The position numbers and the translations under genes are program-made. Source: Levilactobacillus zymae DSM 19395 (GTDB taxonomy: Bacteria; Bacillota; Bacilli; Lactobacillales; Lactobacillaceae). Taken from it: a stretch of 64,000 nt of DNA. The stretch covers positions 62,001 through 126,000 of the forward strand of contig NZ_AZDW01000016.1 of the NCBI RefSeq assembly GCF_001434115.1. Direction: 5' to 3'. The notes below the pieces were generated by a model, which was not told where the DNA came from, did no database searches, and worked only from the letters and a program-made list of their open reading frames with translations. Every line of letters begins with the position of its first letter. Within the stretch, counting starts at the first letter, position 1. Positions 40,117 through 48,149 of this stretch are shown here, in pieces.

Positions 40117-41415
40117 CTAAAATCGTTGCGTCTTATACCAGTGGGTGTGCCGCTGGCCGGTCACCTTATCGCGGGTCATGTCGGCCATCGCGGCCACCGA
40201 CACCACGATAAACAATTGCGCGTAAGTAAAGTACGACGCTAACGTGTACAGAAAATTCGTGACCGTGGCCTGCCCGTAATCGCTGGCCAACGCGATGTTC
40301 ATCTGAACTAGATAGAGGTAGAACATCAACACCCAGTTAATCAGAAACAGAGTGGCGAGCGGCCCCCCGAGCGTGACTAACTGGTGCACGCCGGGAAACG
40401 CCAATTGCGCGGTCGCCAGCAGGACGTTGAGCAGAAAAATCGTATTCGAAACCACGATGGCGGCGTTGAACCAGAAAAAGGTACAGACGTAGTAAAAGAC
40501 TTCCAGTTTGATTCGCCAGGGGGTCCGGTCGAACAAGTGCTTAACGTTGTCCATGATGACCTCGTAGTTACCCCGCGCCCAACGTTTACGCTGGTTATAG
40601 TAGGCAAACAGGGTCTCGGGTTCCTGCTGAAAGGCCTCGGCCCGGTGCGCCAAGGCAATCAGTTTGCCCGCCCGCATCAGGCTAAACGAAATGGCCGTGT
40701 CTTCGGTCAACGCCCCGTCGTTCCAGCCACCGATGCTTTGAACGATCTGTTTGTTAATAATGAAATTGGTCCCGGGAATCCGGCCAATCTTAAAGAGTTG
40801 CCACAACCCCGTGTGTTGAATCCGCTGGGTATTGACGATTTCGAGGTTGATACACCGGGTCAAGAAGTTTTGTTGGTAGTTTCGGGTCTTGTTCCGTCCA
40901 AAGGCTGCCGCGTACCGTTCAGGGTCTTCGAGGACCTTTTGAATCAAGAAGTACAGCGCGTTGGTTTCCGGTGCCGCATCCGCATCGTACACGCCTAGGT
41001 ATTCGCCCTGCGCAATCTTTAACGCATCGTTGAGCACCCCGGCCTTGCCCCCACTCCCGGTCCGGTCGATCACGGTCACCTGACGGTCGGCAAACTCGGG
41101 CCGCTGGATCAGCGTCCGGACCGCCGCGGCCGTGTGATCCTGACAATTGTCGGCGTAGACCAGTAATTCGAACCGGTCGACCGGATAGTTCAGGTTTAAA
41201 ATGGCCCGGACCGTCTCCTGAATCACCAGTTCTTCGTTGTGGGCGGGCACCACCAGCGTCACCATGGGATACCGGTCCAGCGCCGGCAGATGGGCCACGT
41301 CCGTGTGTTCGAGGTGTTTAAAAATGAAAACGACCCCGCCAATCAGGGTCACCACGGTCATCACCAGGGATAACCAGATTGTTATAATGGCAATCACGTA
41401 TAAATAATCGAGCAC
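40117..41415 (-). CDS. GT2 family processive glycosyltransferase (exopolysaccharide synthase)
   Basis: 432-residue membrane enzyme of the cellulose/PNAG-synthase type. One N-terminal helix pair, then a cytoplasmic GT-A domain with VVPAHNEE, YADNCQDH, the DxD-like VYDADAAPE, the base TEDTAISF and the processive signature YNQRKRWARGN (QxxRW). Several C-terminal helices probably form the export channel. No PilZ domain is fused. GTG start with AAAGGA upstream, 1 base after the 45-residue peptide gene, so coupled translation is likely. Confidence 0.93.
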   Translation of the reverse strand: MLDYLYVIAIITIWLSLVMTVVTLIGGVVFIFKHLEHTDVAHLPALDRYPMVTLVVPAHNEELVIQETVRAILNLNYPVDRFELLVYADNCQDHTAAAVRTLIQRPEFADRQVTVIDRTGSGGKAGVLNDALKIAQGEYLGVYDADAAPETNALYFLIQKVLEDPERYAAAFGRNKTRNYQQNFLTRCINLEIVNTQRIQHTGLWQLFKIGRIPGTNFIINKQIVQSIGGWNDGALTEDTAISFSLMRAGKLIALAHRAEAFQQEPETLFAYYNQRKRWARGNYEVIMDNVKHLFDRTPWRIKLEVFYYVCTFFWFNAAIVVSNTIFLLNVLLATAQLAFPGVHQLVTLGGPLATLFLINWVLMFYLYLVQMNIALASDYGQATVTNFLYTLASYFTYAQLFIVVSVAAMADMTRDKVTGQRHTHWYKTQRF

Positions 41416-41416
41416 G

Positions 41417-41554
41417 CTATTTTCCTTTCGTGTTGAAGTGCCGCACCGTTCGTTTAAAAATCAGCCACCAGCAAACTGCTAGTCCACTGACCACTACACC
41501 AAATAAAATGGTGACCGTTAAACTCACGGGGAGTAGCCAAGCAAAGTTTCCCAT
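41417..41554 (-). CDS. 45-residue membrane peptide in the exopolysaccharide operon
   Basis: Short gene with a strong site (CTAGGAGGAACGG) before ATG 41554. The peptide starts MGNFAWLLPVSLTV, has one long hydrophobic helix (~5-33) and ends in a basic tail (FKRTVRHFNTKGK). The stop is 1 base from the GTG of the synthase, and it starts 10 bases after the GGDEF-like gene. Small membrane subunits accompany several bacterial polysaccharide synthases, so a synthase accessory role is inferred. No named family recognised. Confidence 0.8.
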   Translation of the reverse strand: MGNFAWLLPVSLTVTILFGVVVSGLAVCWWLIFKRTVRHFNTKGK

Positions 41555-41564
41555 TCCGTTCCTC

Positions 41565-42431
41565 CTAGAGATATTCCTTCACGATATCCGTCTCCGCACT
41601 CCGTTCCAATTGGGCCAACGTGTCGTCGACGCTCCGGTTGGTCACGGTGTCTTGGGTCGAATAGGAGACCTGCCCGATGCGCAGGACCAACGCGTGACGC
41701 GCCAAGCCGAACGTTTCGGCAATGTCGTCGATGTTCGTTTTGAGTTTGGTTTTCATGATGGGGGCCGTCTCCGTCCCCAGCATGGGGGACAGAATCACGA
41801 ACTTGCCCAAGCCAATGTAGTAGAGGTGGTCGACCGTAAAGAGCATCCCCTCGAGGTGCCGGGCCGTGACCCGCAACAACTCGTTGAACCGCGCGTGGCC
41901 CAGAAAGTTCACTAAGCTTTCGAGGAAATCGATTTTCACCATGGTCAGGGTGAACCGGTAGTCCTGTTCGTGATAAAAGACCAGTTTCAGCTCCTGCTGC
42001 ACGTCCTGGCGTAACGCCCGTTCGTTGAGCGCGCCGGTGATGACCTCATAATCCGGCTTTTCCTGCTGCAACTTGGCGAGTTGGGCGGCTAAGGCCTTAC
42101 GCTTCAGCAACTGGTGATCTAGGAGATACATCAGATACGTGGTCAGTGGCGTGATGGTCACTAACGCGATGGCCGACCAGAAGTACATCTCCCGGGTGTA
42201 GGGCATCAACAGCATCAACCCACCGGCACTCATGCTGACAAACGACAGCACCCCACCCAAGATGATATAAGTGGTCCGCCCCAGGAGAAGTCCGAGCCCA
42301 AAGGCCCCCGCCACAATCAGGAAGTTGAGCCACGAGCCGTTGATTACGCTTAGGTACAACAGGGCATACTGATAGACGAGGATCAACAACATCCCCACGA
42401 AGACTAAATTATCAACGGTTTTTAATTTCAC
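41565..42431 (-). CDS. Membrane protein with degenerate GGDEF domain
   Basis: 288 residues. Four or five N-terminal helices (~5-110), a short coiled linker (HQLLKRKALAAQLAKLQQE) and a C-terminal GGDEF-like domain (~130-288). The signature is GLGKF (207-211) in place of GGDEF, so diguanylate cyclase activity is unlikely. The inhibitory-site pattern RxxD becomes FTVD (198-201), keeping only the Asp. The DxLTGxxNR region reads ITGALNERAL. GTG start with AAAAGGAG upstream. First gene of the operon; it may act as a c-di-GMP sensor or scaffold for the synthase, as PssE does in Listeria. Confidence 0.85.
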   Translation of the reverse strand: MKLKTVDNLVFVGMLLILVYQYALLYLSVINGSWLNFLIVAGAFGLGLLLGRTTYIILGGVLSFVSMSAGGLMLLMPYTREMYFWSAIALVTITPLTTYLMYLLDHQLLKRKALAAQLAKLQQEKPDYEVITGALNERALRQDVQQELKLVFYHEQDYRFTLTMVKIDFLESLVNFLGHARFNELLRVTARHLEGMLFTVDHLYYIGLGKFVILSPMLGTETAPIMKTKLKTNIDDIAETFGLARHALVLRIGQVSYSTQDTVTNRSVDDTLAQLERSAETDIVKEYL

Positions 42432-42622
42432 GATTCGGCGCTCCTTTTTTCATAAGTTTCACTAGAGTACCACGGAACGCGTAAAACGTCACTAGTTTAC
42501 AAATTATTTATAGAATAAATTAATCACGCATACCGTAACCTATCTTCTTAACGCCCCAGTTAGAACGCATCTTACGTCGGTCAATTAACGGAAACTGGTT
42601 GAATAGCCCCGCCGCGACACCT

Positions 42623-42650
42623 TTTACAGAATCAACACCATTTCTTTACA
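42623..42650 (+). promoter_or_regulatory. TTTACA direct repeats upstream of phosphatase 1
   Basis: TTTACA at 42623-42628 and 42645-42650, 22 bases apart, with a degenerate half (AACACC) midway at the 11-base phase. It is a PHO-box-like pattern, or a TTTACA/TTACAT promoter with a 17-base spacer. The same layout precedes the next gene. Confidence 0.5.
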
Positions 42651-42700
42651 TAGGGTTGTTATGCTCAACCAAGACTCACAACCTATGAGGAGGAATTTTC

Positions 42701-43579
42701 ATGAAAAAACCGATTCGGACACTGCTCACCTTAGTCCTAACCACGACCAGCCTGGGACTGGTCCAACCGTTGGCCAACGCCCACGCCGAAGCGGTGCAAC
42801 CCGCCACGACCGGCCGGCAAATCAAGTTAAGCGGGGCCGCAAACGTGCGGGACCTAGGCGGCTACGTCAACCGCGACGGCAAGCACGTGCGCGCCCACAA
42901 ACTCTTACGCTCGGCCTCACTGGCCAAACTTACGGCGGAAGACGGACAGAAGCTGGTCAAGACCTACCACGTGAAGACGGACGTTGATCTGCGGTCGGCC
43001 GAAGAAGCCGCACAGCAACCCGATGCCAAAATCAAGGGCGTGACCTACCAGTTCAATCCGGTCGTCCCCCACATGAACACCACCGATTTCATGCAGGGTG
43101 ACGGCGTTAAAAACATGGAAACGGCTTACCGGAACTTCGTGTTGAGCAAGGACGGCAAGAAGGCTTACCGCCAACTCTTTAAGACCTTACTGAAGACGCC
43201 GAAGTCCCAAGCCGTCCTCTACCACTGCTCCGCGGGGAAGGACCGGACCGGGGTCGCTACGGCGCTGATCCTCTCCGCGCTGAAGGTCGACCGGGCCACC
43301 ATCATGAACGACTACCTGCTTTCGAACCGTTACTTAGCACCAAGTAACCAGCAGATTTTAGCGCAAGCCACCGCCTCTGGGGCCCATGAAGCAACCTTGG
43401 CGTCGCTCACGGCCGTTCTCGGCGTCCAATCCTCTTACCTGAACAGCAGCTTCAAGGCCATCAACACCAAATACGGCAACGTGACCAACTACCTGCACAA
43501 GGGTCTGGGCCTGACCACGCACGACCTGACTCAGCTACAAAAGACTTACCTGGCAACGCCTAAAGCACAATTCCGTTAA
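42701..43579 (+). CDS. Secreted tyrosine/dual-specificity phosphatase, copy 1
   Basis: 292 residues. Signal peptide (~1-29, cleavage near AHA-EA), then a PTP domain of the Y_phosphatase3 type: SGAANVRDLGGYV (~44-56), LLRSASLAKLT, TDVDLRSAEE (~95-104) and the P-loop HCSAGKDRTGVAT (His175, Cys176, Arg182). Related secreted enzymes remove phosphate from Tyr/Ser or phosphoinositides. GAGGAGG precedes the ATG. Paralogue of the next gene. Confidence 0.93.
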   Translation: MKKPIRTLLTLVLTTTSLGLVQPLANAHAEAVQPATTGRQIKLSGAANVRDLGGYVNRDGKHVRAHKLLRSASLAKLTAEDGQKLVKTYHVKTDVDLRSAEEAAQQPDAKIKGVTYQFNPVVPHMNTTDFMQGDGVKNMETAYRNFVLSKDGKKAYRQLFKTLLKTPKSQAVLYHCSAGKDRTGVATALILSALKVDRATIMNDYLLSNRYLAPSNQQILAQATASGAHEATLASLTAVLGVQSSYLNSSFKAINTKYGNVTNYLHKGLGLTTHDLTQLQKTYLATPKAQFR

Positions 43580-43587
43580 ACTTTTCG

Positions 43588-43622
43588 GGGCCGCAAACCT
43601 TGCCGTTCGCGGCCCTTTTATT
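43588..43622 (+). terminator. Terminator of phosphatase 1
   Basis: GGGCCGC/GCGGCCC stem followed by TTTTATTA. Confidence 0.8.
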
Positions 43623-43660
43623 AACATATTTTTAGCAAATTGGTTGAGTTGCCCCTTATC

Positions 43661-43688
43661 TTTACACAATCCACATCATCTCATTACA
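43661..43688 (+). promoter_or_regulatory. TTTACA direct repeats upstream of phosphatase 2
   Basis: TTTACA (43661-43666) and ATTACA (43683-43688), again 22 bases apart, with similar bases between. It matches the arrangement upstream of copy 1, followed by a TTGCTAT similar to that gene's TTGTTAT. Confidence 0.5.
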
Positions 43689-43738
43689 TAGACTTGCTAT
43701 CCTAGCACTGTATCCAAATAAGAGGAGGAGTCAAGTTT

Positions 43739-44698
43739 ATGAATAAACGTGTCAGTACCTTACTATCCGCCCTGCTGGTCACCACTGCTTTGGGTTGGCA
43801 ACAACCTTTAATGAACGTGGAGGCCGCTACGCACCACGCGACCACCACCAAGACCACTAAGGCCAAGACCGGGAAGCACGCCAAGGCCACTAAGGCTAAA
43901 AAGACGGCATCCACGTCCAAGCACATCAAGTTACAAGGAGCGTCTAACGCCCGGGATCTCGGCGGTTACGTTAACCAAAAGGGTCAAAAGATTAAGGCGC
44001 ACCGTTTAATTCGCTCCAACAGTTTATCCAAACTGACGAAATCCGATCAACAAAAGTTGACCAAGACCTACCACGTCGCAACTGACGTCGACTTGCGGAC
44101 CCTCGCCGAACAAAAGAGTAGTCCAGATGTTGCCATGAAGGGCGTCAAGTTAGTCAAAGCCAACGTCTTCAAGAACTTCGCCGCCTTCCCGGACTTCTCT
44201 AAGAAAAACGCCGGGGTCAAGATGATGGAAAAGTCCTACCACGATGCCATCACCACGGCCCAAGGACGTAAGGCTTACAAGAGTTTATTCCACCAACTCC
44301 TGACTAACCCCAAGAACAATGCCGTTCTGTGGCACTGTTCCGCCGGTAAGGACCGGGCCGGGATGGGGACGGTCTTCGTTCTCTCCGCACTGAACTTCGA
44401 CAAGAAGGCCATTGCCAAGGATTATCTGAAGTCCAACACCTACTTAGCTAAAGACAACCAAGCTAGCCTGGCCAAGCAATTAGCCGGCTGGAAGGCTAGC
44501 GGCAAGCCCGTTACCGCAACCGTTAAAGGCAACTTTGAAGCCATGAACGGCGTCCAAATGGCCTACTTGAACACCATGTACAAGGCCATCGATGCCAAGT
44601 ACGGGAACATGCACAACTTCTTGCACAAGGGGCTGGGCTTATCCAACACCCAACTCAAGCAACTCCAAGCCAACTACTTAACCGCCGCTAAAAAATAA
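43739..44698 (+). CDS. Secreted tyrosine/dual-specificity phosphatase, copy 2
   Basis: 319 residues, same fold as copy 1. Signal peptide (~1-30), then a Lys/Thr/Ala-rich linker (~31-58) absent from copy 1 that may bind the anionic wall. Catalytic domain: QGASNARDLGGYV, TDVDLRTLAEQ and P-loop HCSAGKDRAGMGT (His199, Cys200, Arg206; Ala in place of the usual Thr/Ser after Arg). AGAGGAGGAG precedes the ATG. Tandem duplication with separate promoter and terminator. Confidence 0.92.
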   Translation: MNKRVSTLLSALLVTTALGWQQPLMNVEAATHHATTTKTTKAKTGKHAKATKAKKTASTSKHIKLQGASNARDLGGYVNQKGQKIKAHRLIRSNSLSKLTKSDQQKLTKTYHVATDVDLRTLAEQKSSPDVAMKGVKLVKANVFKNFAAFPDFSKKNAGVKMMEKSYHDAITTAQGRKAYKSLFHQLLTNPKNNAVLWHCSAGKDRAGMGTVFVLSALNFDKKAIAKDYLKSNTYLAKDNQASLAKQLAGWKASGKPVTATVKGNFEAMNGVQMAYLNTMYKAIDAKYGNMHNFLHKGLGLSNTQLKQLQANYLTAAKK

Positions 44699-44710
44699 AG
44701 TATCTACAGA

Positions 44711-44748
44711 TAGCGCTGCTCCGTTCCTTGGGAGCAGCGCTATTTTTG
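44711..44748 (+). terminator. Terminator of phosphatase 2
   Basis: Perfect 12-base-pair stem TAGCGCTGCTCC/GGAGCAGCGCTA followed by five T. Confidence 0.9.
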
Positions 44749-44754
44749 TCGTCT

Positions 44755-44787
44755 GAAAAACCGTGTGGGGCTGCCCCCACACGGTTT
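44755..44787 (-). terminator. Terminator of the antiporter gene
   Basis: AACCGTGTGGGG/CCCCACACGGTT stem with a T run on the minus strand. Confidence 0.85.
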
Positions 44788-44800
44788 CGGTTCACACGAT

Positions 44801-45973
44801 TTAAGGTTGCGTCGCCACCGGCATCCGTTTCAAAGCCGGTTTCAGGAATAACGGCGCTAAAATGGTGGCCAGAATAATTACCAAGATCATGGCCGAATAG
44901 CTGGTGTTACTCATCAAGCCCGCTTGGTGACCAATCTGGGCGGTAATCAAGCCCATCTCACCGCGGGCAATCATCCCCGTCCCAATCACGGTACTACTGA
45001 TCCAGGAGAACTGACTCAGCCGGGCGCCTAACCCGCAACCAATCAATTTCGTCAGGCAGGCCAGGACGGTCAACGTAACAATCAGGCCCATGTTTTCCCC
45101 CAAGTGCGCCAAGGTCATATTCAGCCCCACGCTCACAAAGAACACCGGAATAAAGATGGCGTTACCCAGAGGTTCCACGTGATCGGCCAGAGTATGGCGG
45201 TACGGCGTGTTGGCAACCGCAATCCCGGCAAAAAACGCCCCGATGGCGCCACTGAGACCCACAATATCGGCCAACCAGGCCATGCCCAGACAGATGACCA
45301 TCGACATGATAGTCACGCTGGACGCCATCACCAGCCGCTCACTCAGGTGCATCAAGTACGGCGCAATCCATTTGACCAACAGGTAGGTGCCGCCGAAAAA
45401 GGCGACCTGTTCTAGCAGAACCAAGCCTAACGCCGGTTGACTACCCGCCGTTTGGATGCCTTGACTGGCCAACAGACTAATCATCAACGACAACAGGATG
45501 ACCCCGATAATGTCGTCGGCCACCGCCGCGCCTAGAATGGTGGCCCCTTCGCGGGTGCCCAAGGCGTGGTATTCCTTTAACACGGCCACCGAAATGGAGA
45601 CCGAGGTGGCCGAGAAGATGACCCCGATGAACAACGCCTCGAGGGCCGAAAAGCCCCACCACCAGGAGACGGCACCCATGATGACGACCGGAAAAATCAC
45701 ACCCGAGGTCGCCACGATAATGGCCGGCTTCAGGTACTTGACCAAGAGTTTCAGGTCGCTCTCCAAGCCACCCAAGAACATCAAGATCACCACCCCAATG
45801 TCGGAAAATAACGACACCAGGCTATTGAGCTGAACCCAGTTCAACATGGCCGGACCAATCACGATACCAATCAATAATTCCCCAATCACCGCGGGGACGC
45901 CCAGCCGGTTGGCAAAGTTGCCGGCTAAGGTCGTTAACACTAAAATCAAACACAGAGTTCCCAAAAAGGCCAC
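44801..45973 (-). CDS. CPA2-family cation:proton antiporter (NapA/KefB type)
   Basis: 390 residues, about 12 membrane helices, no C-terminal TrkA-N domain. Typical signatures are GVPAVIGELLIGIVIGP (~21-37), the ion-binding AAVADDIIGVIL (Asp-Asp near 150) and VGLSGAIGAFFAGIAVA. It exchanges Na+ or K+ for H+ in the cell membrane. I use GTG 45973 (GAGGAGGGG upstream) rather than the frame open to 46120, whose extension has no membrane character and abuts the next gene. Confidence 0.9.
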   Translation of the reverse strand: MAFLGTLCLILVLTTLAGNFANRLGVPAVIGELLIGIVIGPAMLNWVQLNSLVSLFSDIGVVILMFLGGLESDLKLLVKYLKPAIIVATSGVIFPVVIMGAVSWWWGFSALEALFIGVIFSATSVSISVAVLKEYHALGTREGATILGAAVADDIIGVILLSLMISLLASQGIQTAGSQPALGLVLLEQVAFFGGTYLLVKWIAPYLMHLSERLVMASSVTIMSMVICLGMAWLADIVGLSGAIGAFFAGIAVANTPYRHTLADHVEPLGNAIFIPVFFVSVGLNMTLAHLGENMGLIVTLTVLACLTKLIGCGLGARLSQFSWISSTVIGTGMIARGEMGLITAQIGHQAGLMSNTSYSAMILVIILATILAPLFLKPALKRMPVATQP

Positions 45974-46121
45974 GGGCAGCCCCTCCTCATTTCTTAAGTT
46001 AGTGTTTATGATACGCCTCTTCGCGGCCATACAAAAGGGCGTGCCGTCACCGCGACACGTCCTTAGATGGTCTTGTTTAATTGGTGCTGGTCGAATTGGT
46101 TGGTTTAACGAAGCACCCACG

Positions 46122-47456
46122 TCAATTGAAGTAGGTCAAGTCTGACGCTAACGTTGGGTACGCCAGAATACTCTGGTTGATGGCCACTGGGCCGAGCTTC
46201 TGTTGGATCACGAAATCCAGGTAATTAATCACCTGTTCCGCTTCCATACTCAGCACAGCCGCACCCACGATGCGTCCACTCGCCCGTTCAATCACGACTT
46301 TGATTCGGGCATGGGGGTCCTCAATCCGTTGGTAGCTGTACCAATGGGTGATGTCCAAATCGTTGACCCGGTAAGTTGCCGGATCCTGCTTAGCTTGGGT
46401 CGGCGTCACGCCCAATTGGGCCAACTGACTCTTCCCGTAAACCACCGACGGAATAACGGGATAGTGGATTGGTGCCGCCGTCGGGTTGGTCAACGCGGTC
46501 ACCAGGTACTGCCCTTCGTAGCTGGCCACCGGCGTCAACTTCGGTTGTGGCCGGTCCACGACGTCACCAATGGCAAAGATATGCGGATTAGTAGTCTGCA
46601 GATGACCATTGACCGTAATCCCATGCGCCGTGGTGGCCACGTCCACCTGGTCCAGGCCCAATCCTTGGTCGACCGGCACCCGCCCGGCCGAGGCAAAGAC
46701 CAGTCCCGTGGTCCAGCTTTCGCCCAACTTGGTTGTGACCTGGTACTGGTCACCATCGGGTGCAACTTTCACGATGTCGGTGTCTAAGCGCACATCGATG
46801 CCCGCCGCGGTCAACCGGTCCAGTAAATCGTGGACCAAGTCCGCATCAAAGGCCCGTAACGGCCGATCGCTATGATGCACCAAATGCACCCGCCGACCAG
46901 CCGCATTGGCGATGGTCGCCAGTTCGACGCCCACGTACCCGGCCCCCATGAAGGTCACGTCTTCCGGTAAGGTGTCCAGGTCCAAGAAATCGGTACTGGT
47001 TCGGAGCCATTCTTGACCGTCAATCTGCGGCAACCGTGGCGTTTGACCGGTGGCAATGATGACGTTAGTGGCGTTCAACTGGGTATTCCCAACCTGCACG
47101 GTACCGTCGGCGTTAAAGTGCGCCGCACCGTGAAAGTGAGCAATACCGGCAGCTTTTAAGCCCGACTCGGTTCCGCCCGGAATCATGCTGGTATAGGCCC
47201 GTTTCTTGGCCATCAACGCCGTCCAGTCGATTTGCGGCACGCCGTTTAGCCCGTGCTCTTGTAAGGCCTCACTGCGGGCTTGCGCCTCGACTGCCGCCAT
47301 CAGAATCTTCTTAGGATCACACCCGCGGTTAGGACAAGTACCACCCCAGAGATCCTTTTCCACGACCGCTACCCGTTGCTTTTGTGCGTGTAAGCCATAA
47401 GCCGCTGCGAGACCCCCGGGGCCACCCCCGAGGATTACCGTATCAAACTGTTGCAT
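46122..47456 (-). CDS. FAD/NAD(P) pyridine nucleotide-disulfide oxidoreductase (glutathione reductase-like)
   Basis: 444 residues: FAD motif GGGPGGLAAAYG (~10-21), redox pair in GGTCPNRGCDPKK (CxxxxC, ~41-46), NAD(P) motif GAGYVGVELA and the second FAD motif IFAIGDVVD. The C-terminal base HPTxxE of true glutathione reductases reads YPTLASD, so standard disulfide chemistry is doubtful. It is probably a lactobacillus-specific redox enzyme. An extended -10 TGCTAAAAT (47493-47500) lies upstream. Confidence 0.87.
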   Translation of the reverse strand: MQQFDTVILGGGPGGLAAAYGLHAQKQRVAVVEKDLWGGTCPNRGCDPKKILMAAVEAQARSEALQEHGLNGVPQIDWTALMAKKRAYTSMIPGGTESGLKAAGIAHFHGAAHFNADGTVQVGNTQLNATNVIIATGQTPRLPQIDGQEWLRTSTDFLDLDTLPEDVTFMGAGYVGVELATIANAAGRRVHLVHHSDRPLRAFDADLVHDLLDRLTAAGIDVRLDTDIVKVAPDGDQYQVTTKLGESWTTGLVFASAGRVPVDQGLGLDQVDVATTAHGITVNGHLQTTNPHIFAIGDVVDRPQPKLTPVASYEGQYLVTALTNPTAAPIHYPVIPSVVYGKSQLAQLGVTPTQAKQDPATYRVNDLDITHWYSYQRIEDPHARIKVVIERASGRIVGAAVLSMEAEQVINYLDFVIQQKLGPVAINQSILAYPTLASDLTYFN

Positions 47457-47492
47457 GACCCCATCATCCTTTCCAAACTAAGTCCACTTTTG

Positions 47493-47500
47493 ATTTTAGC
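47493..47500 (-). promoter_or_regulatory. Extended -10 of the disulfide reductase gene
   Basis: TGCTAAAAT on the minus strand, ~37 bases before the ATG; the -35 is weak. Confidence 0.5.
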
Positions 47501-47698
47501 ACGACCGGTAGCGTTTTCTAAGGATTTGGCTTGTGAGGACATTTTGACCCAATTTAACCGTAAAATGGTGTACAGTAATCTGTGACTAATAGGATGAATC
47601 ATTGCGACCAGTCAGTCATTCGACCCGTTCGTGATCCCCACCAGGTTAAGATTTAGCCGTTAGTCTCGCAACCAGCTCATTTCGAAAGGAAGGTCTTC

Positions 47699-48145
47699 AT
47701 GACTTTTTATACCTACGGCTACCTCACCACCCATCATCAGACCTGGCAATATCTCCGGCTGGGCATCATCATTGCGTTACTCATCGTTTTCATCGGGTTA
47801 TTCGTGTACTACCTCCGTCACCGGTGGAACGTCAAATATAAAGATCTCAGTGTGATTACCGGGGTCATCATCCTGCTAGTCCTGGGCTTTCAGGTCAATG
47901 GTTTGGTCACCTTACATACGAACAGTGAAACGGCCGGCGCCATTACCTCGACCGTCCAGGAGGTTGCCAAGCGGCTGGACGTTAAACCGCAAACCATCGC
48001 GGTCAACGCCACCACGACCACGTCCAACCTCCTGTTTAAAACGCCTAAGGGCTATTACCGGGCCGACTATAACTCGGACGGTTCCGCGTTCGTCCTGGAA
48101 CGCTTAACGTTACATCACCCGAAAGTCACGCTTACAAAGGAGTAA
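47699..48145 (+). CDS. DUF3290 membrane protein
   Basis: 148 residues with two membrane helices (~19-41 and ~50-70) and an extracytoplasmic or cytoplasmic C-terminal domain (TSNLLFKTPKGYYRADYN). It fits the DUF3290 family, which in lactobacilli is nearly always beside a DUF421 gene, as here (4-base gap). Function unknown. AAAGGAAGG precedes the ATG. Confidence 0.88.
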   Translation: MTFYTYGYLTTHHQTWQYLRLGIIIALLIVFIGLFVYYLRHRWNVKYKDLSVITGVIILLVLGFQVNGLVTLHTNSETAGAITSTVQEVAKRLDVKPQTIAVNATTTTSNLLFKTPKGYYRADYNSDGSAFVLERLTLHHPKVTLTKE

Positions 48146-48149
48146 CTTT

